Source of the DNA: Planctomycetota bacterium
GTDB lineage: Bacteria > Planctomycetota > B15-G4
Assembly (NCBI GenBank): GCA_029259745.1
Contig: JAJDEO010000028.1
Location: 124,001-188,000, forward strand
Direction: 5' to 3'
Length of the DNA stretch: 64,000 nucleotides
This document shows positions 45,598-53,904 of the stretch, piece after piece. Positions within the stretch are counted from its first letter, which is position 1. Each line of letters begins with the position of its first letter. Below the pieces are notes generated by a model. The model was not told the DNA's origin and did no database searches. It worked only from the letters and a program-made list of their open reading frames with translations. The position numbers were made by a program, and so were the translations under genes.

Positions 45598-48500
45598 ATG
45601 AATCACCCCTCGATCACGCGGGCCATCGCGGCTCTTCTCGCGCTCGCGCTCACGCTGTCGTCGACCTCGGCGCAGATCGTCGACGCGCAGGTCGAGTTCG
45701 GCGACACGTTCGAGGGACACTTCCTCAGCGGCGACACCGACGCCGTGCGCCTCGAGGCCGTGGCCGGCACCGTCATCACGGTGGTCGGAGCGCGGACGTC
45801 GAAGAAGCAGGAGATCTTCCCCGTGCTCACGGTGATCGATCTGACGACCGAGACCGAGCTGATCGAGGTCGAGTCACTCACGGGCCGGACGGTGATCAAG
45901 AAGCTCACCCTGCCGTCGACGGGCGAGTACGAAGTCCAGACGTACTCCTTCAAGCCCGACCTCGGCGGACATCGCCTGCGTGTCACCGGCAAGCCCCCCA
46001 AGGACGTGCTGTCGACGAAGGAGCAGGTCACGATCGCAGCCGGCGACTCGGCCGACGTCGTCTTCACGGCAGCATCCGGCTGGGAGCTGACGCTGCGGAC
46101 GCCGAACGCGAAGGGCAAGGCGGCCTACGCCGGTGCGCCCACGCTCGTCGGACCGAGCGGAGCGGTCGACATCAGCGAGTTCCTCACGTCGAAGAACGGC
46201 ATCAAGAAGTTCTCGCTGCCGGAGCTCGGGACCTACACGCTCACCGTTCCGAATGACGGCACCGAGGATGGCCTGTTCACGCTGTCCACGAAGCTCAAGC
46301 CCGTGCGCTCGAAGGAGACGATCCGCGAGCGCGTCGTCACGCGCGGTGAACTGCCGGTGACGCTGCTCGGCGGCACGGTGCGCGAGGTCGGGGCGGAGAC
46401 GCCCGTTGTGGGCGCGACCGTCGTCGTCTCGAACGAGGCGGGCGTGTTGCTGACAACGACGACCAATGCCGCAGGGCAGTTCGTGTTCGTCGAGCCGCCG
46501 ACCGGCGAGGTGGTCGTCGACGTCGACGGGTCGACGGCGAGCGGGACGTTCGACGACCTGAACTTCGCTGTCGACGTGGCACCCTTGTCGACGACGATCA
46601 CGCGCGACGTCGCACTCGTCGACCCGACGTCGTCGGCCAACGCAGCCGGAAGCGTGGGCGTCAGCGGCGGTGCGACGAACGAGGTCATGAACATCCTCTA
46701 CAGCGCGGAGTTCTCGTTCAGCCTGCCCGGATCGACGCCGATCACGCTCGACGCAGCGCCCTTCGTTGGAACGCTCGAGGTCAACCTCGCGCCCGTCGAC
46801 GCGTCGGACGTCCCCGCAGCGCCGCCGGAAGGCCAGCGCATCGTGAGCGCGCTTCGCCTCTTCCCCGACGGCGCGACCTTCGGCGACGGCGATGGCACCG
46901 TGCTGCGCCTGCCCGACCCGCTCGACGTCGACGCCGGTCACACGATCTCGCTCTGGCACTACGACCCGCTCGACGAGGCGTGGACCGACCTCTCGGAGCT
47001 CACGTCCACGACCGGCGTGACGGACAAGGGCGGCTCCGAGCCCGCGCTCGCCTTCTCCGACGCGGTCACGCGCGGCGGCTACCTCGCAGCAACGATCCCG
47101 ACGGTGGCGAACTGCGGCGCCGCGATCGAGGCGTCTTTCCCCTTGCCAGAAGACACGTACTTCGGCATCGAAGGCATGCGCATGACGGCGGCGACGGGCG
47201 ACTCGGCTCTCACCGACTTCTCCGGCACCGCCACGCTGACGGACATCGCCGTGCGCGACCCCTCGCTCGGCGTCGACTGCACGCAGGCGCTCCCGCTGCT
47301 CGAACTCACCTTCACCATGCCGCCGGGCTTTACGGACCCGCCGGTGCGCTACGGCGTTCCCGTCGATGCCGGCGGTTCACTCGCGTTCGCAACACCGTCG
47401 GCCGACCTCCCGTCATGCCTCGCGGTCTTCATCGAGAAAGACGGGCTCGGCGTCGATGGCACGCTCGAGATCGTCAGCGCCGACAGTGACGTCACCGAGC
47501 CCGTCGTCGATGGTCGCGTGTTCGTGCCCGACATGGAACCCGGAACCTACGAGCTGTCGTTCACGTTCGAAGGCGACAGCGATCCGACGACGGTGATGGT
47601 CGAGGCGCGCGCGGGAGTCTTGACGACGGCGCGCATCGCGCCGCGCGTCGGCGACGGGTTCTCGAGCTTCCTGGCGCGTGTCGTCTTCGATGACCTCACG
47701 ACAGCGACACCCGTCGGCGAGGCCGCAGGTGCGGACGTCATCCTGTACGGCACGGATGCGAGCTCGAAGAAGGGCCTGGTCGGCTCGACCAACTGCGCGG
47801 GGCAGGTGCTCTTCGCGGGCGTCGAGGGACCGTTCGACATCACGGCGTCGCTCGACGTCGAGACGGGCAGCATCGCGCCGGTGCGCACGCGCGTCGCGAC
47901 GAGCCTCGTGACCATCTACCACGGTGTCGCGACCATGCCGCTCGTCATGACGTCGCCCGTCGAGGCGATCGCGCTCGACGAAATGTTGTCGGGACAGCTC
48001 ACAGGACTCCCTTCGCTCGGCGTCGGTGATGCCATCCACGTCGAGGTGCGCGACGAGGCGACACGCGGCGCCCAGTTCCTCGCCAGCGACTTCGTCGACC
48101 CACTCGACGGGCTCTACTCGCTGGCGGTCCCATCCGACATCGACCTCGTCGTCACGGTGATCATCCGCGACGATTCCCTCGGCCCCGGCAACCCTGGCCC
48201 CACGCGCGGCATCGCCCCGCTCGGCGTCATCCAAGTGCCCCAGGGAGAGCTCGTCGTGCTCGATGCCACGATCGACAGCAACTCGTACATCCCCTTCACC
48301 GAAGATGTTTCCCTCACGCTCCCGGCCACCGAGAACGAGAGCGTGCGCATCCTCTGGATCCGTGTGTACGACGGCGAGACGCGACTCGTCACGAGCTTGC
48401 CGGCGTTCTACAGTTCTGACGGAGCAACTCCGCCGACGAGCGTCGGTCTCCCCGACCTCGGACTCGCCGCGCTCGGCGACCACGCGCTGTCTCTGGAGTG

Positions 48501-48984
48501 GGAGCTGATCGGGAGCGACGGCATGACGCGAACATGTGTCGCGCCGATCTCGGAGCCGCTCGGGGCCGTCGCATTCACCGACTCGCCGCTCGTCACCTTC
48601 GACAGCGTGCAGGACGGTGGTGCGTTGAAGACGAAGAGTCTCGTGACGAAGGGCCTTTCCGTCGCAGACCCGGACGAAACCAGCGACCACATGCTGCGGA
48701 CGCTGGAGCTGAAGTCTGTCGGCGACACCGGCCTCGCGGGCATCGACGACGTGCACTGGCGCGTCTTCGTCCCCCAGGGCATGACGACGTCGCGCTTCCC
48801 CGCGAGCGCCGTGCCGATCCTCGTCAGCGGCTCAGACTACGAGCTGACGACGACGAAGGCGGTCTACGCCGGCACCGAGGTCTACTTCTTCGCGTTCTTC
48901 GTCGCCTGGGACGACCACGTCGCGAAGCTCGCGTCGTCGGACGTCTGCACCGCCACGCACACGATCGACGTGAAGCTGAAGTAG
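45598..48984 (+). CDS. Very large secreted multi-domain surface protein
   Basis: 1128 aa; the ATG at 45598 begins a signal peptide (AIAALLALALTLSSTSAQ). Residues about 30-240 hold two tandem beta modules of pre-peptidase C-terminal (PPC) style: EFGDTFEGHFLSGDTDAVRL, KLTLPSTGEYEVQTYSFKPD, then FSLPELGTYTLTVPNDGTED. A similar doublet closes the PKD protein at 49444-53055. Residues about 255-330 form a carboxypeptidase-regulatory-like domain (PVVGATVVVSNEAGVLLTT), with another near 700. The rest is beta-rich, with no catalytic motif. It is probably a cell-surface or matrix protein. It is 190 bp downstream of the MBOAT gene and likely independently transcribed. Confidence 0.85.
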   Translation: MNHPSITRAIAALLALALTLSSTSAQIVDAQVEFGDTFEGHFLSGDTDAVRLEAVAGTVITVVGARTSKKQEIFPVLTVIDLTTETELIEVESLTGRTVIKKLTLPSTGEYEVQTYSFKPDLGGHRLRVTGKPPKDVLSTKEQVTIAAGDSADVVFTAASGWELTLRTPNAKGKAAYAGAPTLVGPSGAVDISEFLTSKNGIKKFSLPELGTYTLTVPNDGTEDGLFTLSTKLKPVRSKETIRERVVTRGELPVTLLGGTVREVGAETPVVGATVVVSNEAGVLLTTTTNAAGQFVFVEPPTGEVVVDVDGSTASGTFDDLNFAVDVAPLSTTITRDVALVDPTSSANAAGSVGVSGGATNEVMNILYSAEFSFSLPGSTPITLDAAPFVGTLEVNLAPVDASDVPAAPPEGQRIVSALRLFPDGATFGDGDGTVLRLPDPLDVDAGHTISLWHYDPLDEAWTDLSELTSTTGVTDKGGSEPALAFSDAVTRGGYLAATIPTVANCGAAIEASFPLPEDTYFGIEGMRMTAATGDSALTDFSGTATLTDIAVRDPSLGVDCTQALPLLELTFTMPPGFTDPPVRYGVPVDAGGSLAFATPSADLPSCLAVFIEKDGLGVDGTLEIVSADSDVTEPVVDGRVFVPDMEPGTYELSFTFEGDSDPTTVMVEARAGVLTTARIAPRVGDGFSSFLARVVFDDLTTATPVGEAAGADVILYGTDASSKKGLVGSTNCAGQVLFAGVEGPFDITASLDVETGSIAPVRTRVATSLVTIYHGVATMPLVMTSPVEAIALDEMLSGQLTGLPSLGVGDAIHVEVRDEATRGAQFLASDFVDPLDGLYSLAVPSDIDLVVTVIIRDDSLGPGNPGPTRGIAPLGVIQVPQGELVVLDATIDSNSYIPFTEDVSLTLPATENESVRILWIRVYDGETRLVTSLPAFYSSDGATPPTSVGLPDLGLAALGDHALSLEWELIGSDGMTRTCVAPISEPLGAVAFTDSPLVTFDSVQDGGALKTKSLVTKGLSVADPDETSDHMLRTLELKSVGDTGLAGIDDVHWRVFVPQGMTTSRFPASAVPILVSGSDYELTTTKAVYAGTEVYFFAFFVAWDDHVAKLASSDVCTATHTIDVKLK

Positions 48985-49084
48985 CACACGAGCGTCAACC
49001 GGCGCGCCATGGATCAAGACACCCCGACCGCCGCGCGCCGACGCCGCGTGCATCACAAGGTGTCGGCAGCGTGGCGAGCAGCGT

Positions 49085-49245
49085 CGATGCCAGCGGCCGA
49101 GAAGATGGCCACGTAAGCGACCGAGTCTTGGACATCGATCCAGCTAACGAGAGCGCCGAGTCCGAGGAAGCCTTGGAGCGCCGCGTCGTCGGATCGGACG
49201 CGTCGATGATCTTCATCCCGGAGTTCGTCGCTCCGTAGACCGAGC
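49085..49245 (-). pseudogene. Possible decayed LVIVD-repeat fragment
   Basis: On the reverse strand one frame reads SGMKIIDASDPTT. From the same place the next frame continues ALQGFLGLGALVSWIDVQDSV and then AYVAIFSAAGI. Joined, these resemble one LVIVD propeller repeat (G-x-x-I-I-D-x-S-x-P followed by a G-x-V-D-V-x-x-x-x-A-Y-V-A hairpin). The frame change and lack of a complete gene suggest a relic. The rest of the 48985-49443 gap shows nothing else convincing. Low confidence: short and divergent. Confidence 0.3.
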
Positions 49246-49443
49246 TTCCGACGGCCGGTGCGGAGCTCGAACCGAACGCGCAGCGCGCCGGTCTCATCGA
49301 CTCGGCTGGCGCTCGAGCTCAACGCGCTTCCTTGCGAGCGGTGGTTGTTCCGGGCAACCGACGTGTCTAGCCTCCTGATGTGACGAGCGCGTTGCATGCC
49401 ATGCGGTCGCGCTGATCGGCGGGGCAACGAGGAGGTTCACACC

Positions 49444-52400
49444 ATGGGTCAGGCCATGCGTTGCGGACGGACGTCCGTTCATGCGCGAGGGTGGTTCGTA
49501 CGAGCGGCGCAGATCGCTGTGCTCGCGCTCTTCTCTTTCGCCGCTCGTGATACGACGGCGCAGCTCACGGCCTGCGGCGCGATCCCGGGCGGGACGGTCT
49601 GGTCGCTGGCCGATTCGCCCGTGACGGTCACCTGCGATCTGAGCATCGCCGACCTCACGATCGACGCCGGCGTCGAGGTCCTCATCGACGGCAACCACGA
49701 GATCGTCGTCACGGGGACGATCCGCACGCTCGGGCTCCCGATGTCGCCCGTCGTCATCAAGCCCACGCCTGGTCTGGTCGGCGGATGGGGCGGGTTCTTC
49801 TTCCAGGACACGGTCGACGGCAGCCAGTTCCGCTGGACGACGATCGCGGGCGCGAACGACAGCGCCGTCCACCTCGTGCGTTCCTACCCGACGTTCGACC
49901 ACGTGTCGTTCCTCGACAACCGCGCAGCGCAAGGCGGTGCCCTGCGCGCCGAGCTACTCGACAAGGATCTCACGCTCTCGGACTGCATCTTCGAGGGCAA
50001 CGACGCGACGCTCGCCGGCGGTGCGATCTTCTGCAGCGGTCCGACGGGCCCCGACGACGGCACGCTCATCGTGGAGTCGTGCGCGTTCTTCGACAACCAG
50101 GCCGGCACGACCGCGACGTCGCAGGACACGCGCGGCGGTGCCGTGGCCGTCGACGGGAACGCCTCGCTCGGTGCCTGCACGTTCATCGAGAATGAGTCCC
50201 AAGCCTTCACGAGCTTCGTTGCCGGCGGTCGCTACACGCGTGGCGGGGCCGTCTCCGCTAGTGGTGGCTTGATGGAGATCGTCGCGTCGGTCTTCCTGGC
50301 GAACGGCTGCCGCATGGGCGCCTTCACGCAAACAGCCGACGCGAGTCGCGCCCACGGCGGGGCGATTCACGTCGCCTCGGGCGAACTCCGGCTGACGAAT
50401 GCACTCATCGCCGATGGGTTCCTGGTCGTGACGAAGAACCCCGACCTGCGGGGTGCGGGCGTCTATGTCGGTGACGGCGTCGCGAGCTGCGTCAACACGA
50501 CGATCGTCGACAACTCCCACGCCGGTCTGTACCGCGACGGTGGCAGCGTCGACGTCCTCAACACGATCCTGTTCTTCAACAACGGTGGCCTCGATCAGAT
50601 CGACGACGCGTCGGGCACGCTGACAGTTTCCTACTCGAGCGTGCAGAACGGCTTCCCGGGCACTGGCAACACCGCCTTCGATCCGCAGCTCGACGACTCC
50701 TTCCGCATCCTCGCGACGTCTCCGGCCGTCGATGCCGGCGATCCCGATCCGCAGTACTTCGACGTCATCCCGCCCGGTCTCGGAGGCCCGCGCAACGATC
50801 GCGGATTCCTCGGCGGGCCGCTCGGGTTCCTCGCCAATACGCCGCCGACCGCAGCGTTCTTCGGCACACCGACGTCGGGCATCGTCCCCGTCACGGTGAG
50901 CTTCGACTCGTCGTTGACGATCGGCTCGATCAGCACGTGGTTCTGGGACTTCGGCGACGGCGCGACATCGAAGGAGCAGAGCCCCGAGCACACGTACGAC
51001 ACGTCGGGGAACTACACCGTCACGCTCACGGCGACGGGGCTCGGCGGGCAGGACGTCGAGATCAAGTCGGGCTACGTGGTGGTGTTCGATCCGCCGCCCG
51101 TGGCCGACTTCGGTGTCGACCACACGACGGGCGACGCGCCGCTCGAAGTGGCGTTCGAGTCGTTGGCGTCGGGCATCGTGTCGACGTGGTCGTGGGACTT
51201 CGGCGACGGCGGGGTCTCCAACGACGTCAACCCGACGCACACGTATACGACACCGGGCGTCTACACGGTGTCGCTCACGTTGACGGGCCCCGGTGGTCAG
51301 GACACCGAGACGAAGTTCGACTACATCACGGTGACGACGCCTCCGCCGATTGCCGACTTCAGCGCCACGCCGACCTCGGGCTTCAAGCCCCTCGTCGTCG
51401 ACTTCCGCGACCTGTCAGAGGGCGGGCCCGTCACGTCATGGGCCTGGGACTTCGGCGACGGAAGCCAAGCGACGGAGTCGTTCCCGATCAAGACGTACGA
51501 CAGCGCGGGCACGTACACCGTGTCGCTGACGGTGTCCGGTCCTGGCGGCCAGGACACCCTGACGCAGACCGATCTCATCACCGTGATCGAGCCACCGCCG
51601 GTGCCGTCGTTCAGCGGTTCGCCGACGAGTGGTCAGGTCCCGCTCGACGTGTCGTTCAGCGGGGAGGCCGTGGGCCTCGTCACGTCGTGGAGCTGGACGT
51701 TCGGCGATGGGGCGTCGTCGACGGAACAAAGCCCGACGCACGTCTACGAGGTGCCCGGCGACTACACGGTCACGCTCACGGCGTCCGGTCCCGGTGGAAT
51801 GAACACCGAGACGAAGGTCGGGTACATCGCGGCCGTCTTCCCGCCGCCCGTCGTCAACTTCAGCGGTGCGCCCACGCTGGGTGACGCGCCGCTTGTGGTC
51901 GCCTTCGACGTCGACGTCACCGGTGAAGTCGAAACGCTCGCGTGGGACTTCGGTGACGGTGGTTCGTCATCGAGCCCGAGTCCGACGCACACCTACACGA
52001 CGCCCGGAGTCTACGCCGTCACGCTCACGGCTTCGGGCCCGGGCGGTCAGGACACAGCCGTGAAAGCCGGCTTCGTCAGCGTGCTCTTCCCCGCGCCGAT
52101 TGCCGACTTCGAGGCCGCGCCGACGTCCGGCTTCGCGCCGTTGATCGTCGACTTCACCGAGACGGCTGGCGGCGGTCCCGTCAGCGCATGGTCGTGGGAC
52201 TTCGGCGACGGAGCGACGTCCGCGGACCAGAACCCGCAGCACGTCTACGGAGCGGCGGGCACGTACACGGTCACCCTGACGACCGTCGGTCCGGACGCCT
52301 CGGACACGGAGACGAAAACGAATCTCGTCGTCGTCGAGAACCGTCCACTCATGCTCGGCGACAAGGTCGACGGTACGCTCGCGGCAGGCGACGTCCACGT

Positions 52401-53055
52401 GTTCGAGTTCGAAGCGCTCGAAGACACGAAGCTCACGCTGACGGCGAAGCGTAAGGGCAAGAACGACATCCAACCGGCGCTGCGCGTCTTCGACCCCAAC
52501 GGCGTCGAGGTGCTCACGACAGCCGACACGATCGCGAGCGAGAAGCTCGCGAAGGTCCCGAAGGACAAGAACGTGCTGACGGCGACGGGCCTCTACCGCG
52601 TCGAAGTCTCCGACGTCTTCGGCACCGGCGGGCGCTACTTCATGAAGACGAAGGGCAAGTTCCCGAGCAAGATCAAGGCCGACCAGGTGCTCAAGATCGG
52701 CGACCCGCTCGACCCGCCTCCGGCCTTCCCGCTGAACATGCTGACGGGCTCGAGCGCGAAGAAGATCACCGTGCAGAACGTCAAGCCGAAGGGGGCCCAG
52801 GAGCCGACCATCGACGGCACGGAGGCGAACCTCAAGCCCGGCGTCATCGTTGAAGATCCGTCGGGTGCCGAACTCGTGCTCGGCACGACGAAGGTCTCCA
52901 AGTCGGGCAACAAGGTCATCATCACGAAGACCGACTTCCCGGCACTCGGCGTCTACGAGATCCTCGTCGACGCGCTCGACGGCACGGTCGGCTACGCGCT
53001 GATCAAGGCCACGATCAAGCACCCCAAGGGTAAGACGACGTACGTGATCCCGTGA
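49444..53055 (+). CDS. Secreted beta-helix / six PKD domains / PPC-like protein
   Basis: 1203 aa. GAGGAGG upstream supports ATG 49444 (MRCGRTS four codons later is possible). After the signal (AVLALFSFAARDTTAQ), residues about 25-460 resemble a right-handed beta-helix with polymorphic-membrane-protein-like turns (LDNRAAQGGALRAELLDKDL, GGAIHVASGELRLTNALIAD). Six PKD domains follow, each with the core W-x-(W/F)-x-F-G-D-G (WFWDFGDGA, WSWDFGDGG, WAWDFGDGS, WSWTFGDGA, LAWDFGDGG, WSWDFGDGA). The end is a doublet of PPC-like domains (LAAGDVHVFEFEALEDTKLT; TDFPALGVYEILVDALDGTV). It looks like an adhesin or matrix-spanning stalk and shares its final module type with the preceding gene. Probably not enzymatic. 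Confidence 0.92.
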   Translation: MGQAMRCGRTSVHARGWFVRAAQIAVLALFSFAARDTTAQLTACGAIPGGTVWSLADSPVTVTCDLSIADLTIDAGVEVLIDGNHEIVVTGTIRTLGLPMSPVVIKPTPGLVGGWGGFFFQDTVDGSQFRWTTIAGANDSAVHLVRSYPTFDHVSFLDNRAAQGGALRAELLDKDLTLSDCIFEGNDATLAGGAIFCSGPTGPDDGTLIVESCAFFDNQAGTTATSQDTRGGAVAVDGNASLGACTFIENESQAFTSFVAGGRYTRGGAVSASGGLMEIVASVFLANGCRMGAFTQTADASRAHGGAIHVASGELRLTNALIADGFLVVTKNPDLRGAGVYVGDGVASCVNTTIVDNSHAGLYRDGGSVDVLNTILFFNNGGLDQIDDASGTLTVSYSSVQNGFPGTGNTAFDPQLDDSFRILATSPAVDAGDPDPQYFDVIPPGLGGPRNDRGFLGGPLGFLANTPPTAAFFGTPTSGIVPVTVSFDSSLTIGSISTWFWDFGDGATSKEQSPEHTYDTSGNYTVTLTATGLGGQDVEIKSGYVVVFDPPPVADFGVDHTTGDAPLEVAFESLASGIVSTWSWDFGDGGVSNDVNPTHTYTTPGVYTVSLTLTGPGGQDTETKFDYITVTTPPPIADFSATPTSGFKPLVVDFRDLSEGGPVTSWAWDFGDGSQATESFPIKTYDSAGTYTVSLTVSGPGGQDTLTQTDLITVIEPPPVPSFSGSPTSGQVPLDVSFSGEAVGLVTSWSWTFGDGASSTEQSPTHVYEVPGDYTVTLTASGPGGMNTETKVGYIAAVFPPPVVNFSGAPTLGDAPLVVAFDVDVTGEVETLAWDFGDGGSSSSPSPTHTYTTPGVYAVTLTASGPGGQDTAVKAGFVSVLFPAPIADFEAAPTSGFAPLIVDFTETAGGGPVSAWSWDFGDGATSADQNPQHVYGAAGTYTVTLTTVGPDASDTETKTNLVVVENRPLMLGDKVDGTLAAGDVHVFEFEALEDTKLTLTAKRKGKNDIQPALRVFDPNGVEVLTTADTIASEKLAKVPKDKNVLTATGLYRVEVSDVFGTGGRYFMKTKGKFPSKIKADQVLKIGDPLDPPPAFPLNMLTGSSAKKITVQNVKPKGAQEPTIDGTEANLKPGVIVEDPSGAELVLGTTKVSKSGNKVIITKTDFPALGVYEILVDALDGTVGYALIKATIKHPKGKTTYVIP

Positions 53056-53091
53056 TCAGTGCGATCAAGCTGGCTCGTCATCCCGAGTCGT

Positions 53092-53760
53092 TCAACGTTT
53101 CCAGACGGCGATGACGTGTGCGTCGTCGGGTGACTCTTCCGTGAGACTGATGCTGTCGAGTCGTTGAAGGGCCACGCGTGCTGCGACGGCGACGCCGCGC
53201 TTGTTGTCGATGTGCGTCGGGATCACGACGCGGTCGAACGACCAGTCGCGTTCGATCCAAGCGATGACTTCGGCGAGCAGATGCCCGTCGAGGTCCGTCG
53301 CGAGTTCGTCTTCGATCACCCAGTAGGCCAGCGCGGCTTCGTTCGTCGGTGACGCGCGCGTGCCCGTCGGTTCAAGATAGATGCAGCCGATGCACCGCGT
53401 GCGATCCGGAGTGAGCACCGTGTACGCATAGCCTTCGCGGTCGACGAACTCCTGCCAGTGCCGTTCGAGGTCTTTGCGGTTCTCGTCGACGGTGAAGTCG
53501 CCCCGCGGCCAGGAGCCCCAGCGCAACGTGGCCTGCAGGTGCTCGCGACTTCCCATGAGCGCCGCGAAGTCGAGCTCGACGTGCTGCGCCGCGAGGGGTT
53601 CGAGGTGCATGCGTGACGTCGAGAGTTCGGTGGGCGGGGAGTAGCGCGTGTCGAACCACGGCGCGGGGTCTGTGGTCATGGCGGGCGAGGCGCAGGACGT
53701 GAGGAGGAACCAAAGACTGACGAGCACGCAGGGCGCGCCTGTGATTCGCAGCGTGTTCAT
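53092..53760 (-). CDS. GNAT family acetyltransferase with a lipoprotein-like leader
   Basis: 222 aa if started at ATG 53760, which gives GAPCVLVSLWFLLTSC, a lipobox-type leader; ATG 53679 (MTTDPAPWFD) would give a 195-aa cytoplasmic enzyme instead. The body is a GNAT fold: an R-M-H-L-E-P-L start strand, YAYTVLTPDRTRCIGCIYLE as the beta4 strand, EAALAYWVIEDELATDLDGH around the acetyl-CoA loop (not a clean Q/R-x-x-G-x-G/A), and IERDWSFDRVVIPTHIDNKR. Acetyl-CoA is cytoplasmic, so a lipid-anchored GNAT would be odd; the shorter start may be the real one. The substrate is unknown. It lies downstream of the terminator that closes the neighbouring gene. Confidence 0.78.
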   Translation of the reverse strand: MNTLRITGAPCVLVSLWFLLTSCASPAMTTDPAPWFDTRYSPPTELSTSRMHLEPLAAQHVELDFAALMGSREHLQATLRWGSWPRGDFTVDENRKDLERHWQEFVDREGYAYTVLTPDRTRCIGCIYLEPTGTRASPTNEAALAYWVIEDELATDLDGHLLAEVIAWIERDWSFDRVVIPTHIDNKRGVAVAARVALQRLDSISLTEESPDDAHVIAVWKR

Positions 53761-53814
53761 ATCCCCGAGTCTACTCGCCGGGGAGTCCACGCCACCTGAC
53801 GAGAAGCGCTGAAC

Positions 53815-53856
53815 AAAACGCGCCCCGCCGATCGAGTGAACGATCGACGGGGCGCG
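53815..53856 (-). terminator. Strong intrinsic terminator
   Basis: Sixteen-base arms (53819-53834 CGCGCCCCGCCGATCG and 53841-53856 CGATCGACGGGGCGCG) pair with a single mismatch around a 6-nt loop. On the reverse strand they are followed by TTTT (AAAA at 53815-53818). This is a textbook Rho-independent terminator placed 49 bp past the stop of the large lipoprotein at 53905-57870. Confidence 0.85.
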
Positions 53857-53904
53857 CACCGTCCTTGCCCACTCCCCGTGGTCAGAACGTCTGTGCTGGT
53901 GTGC

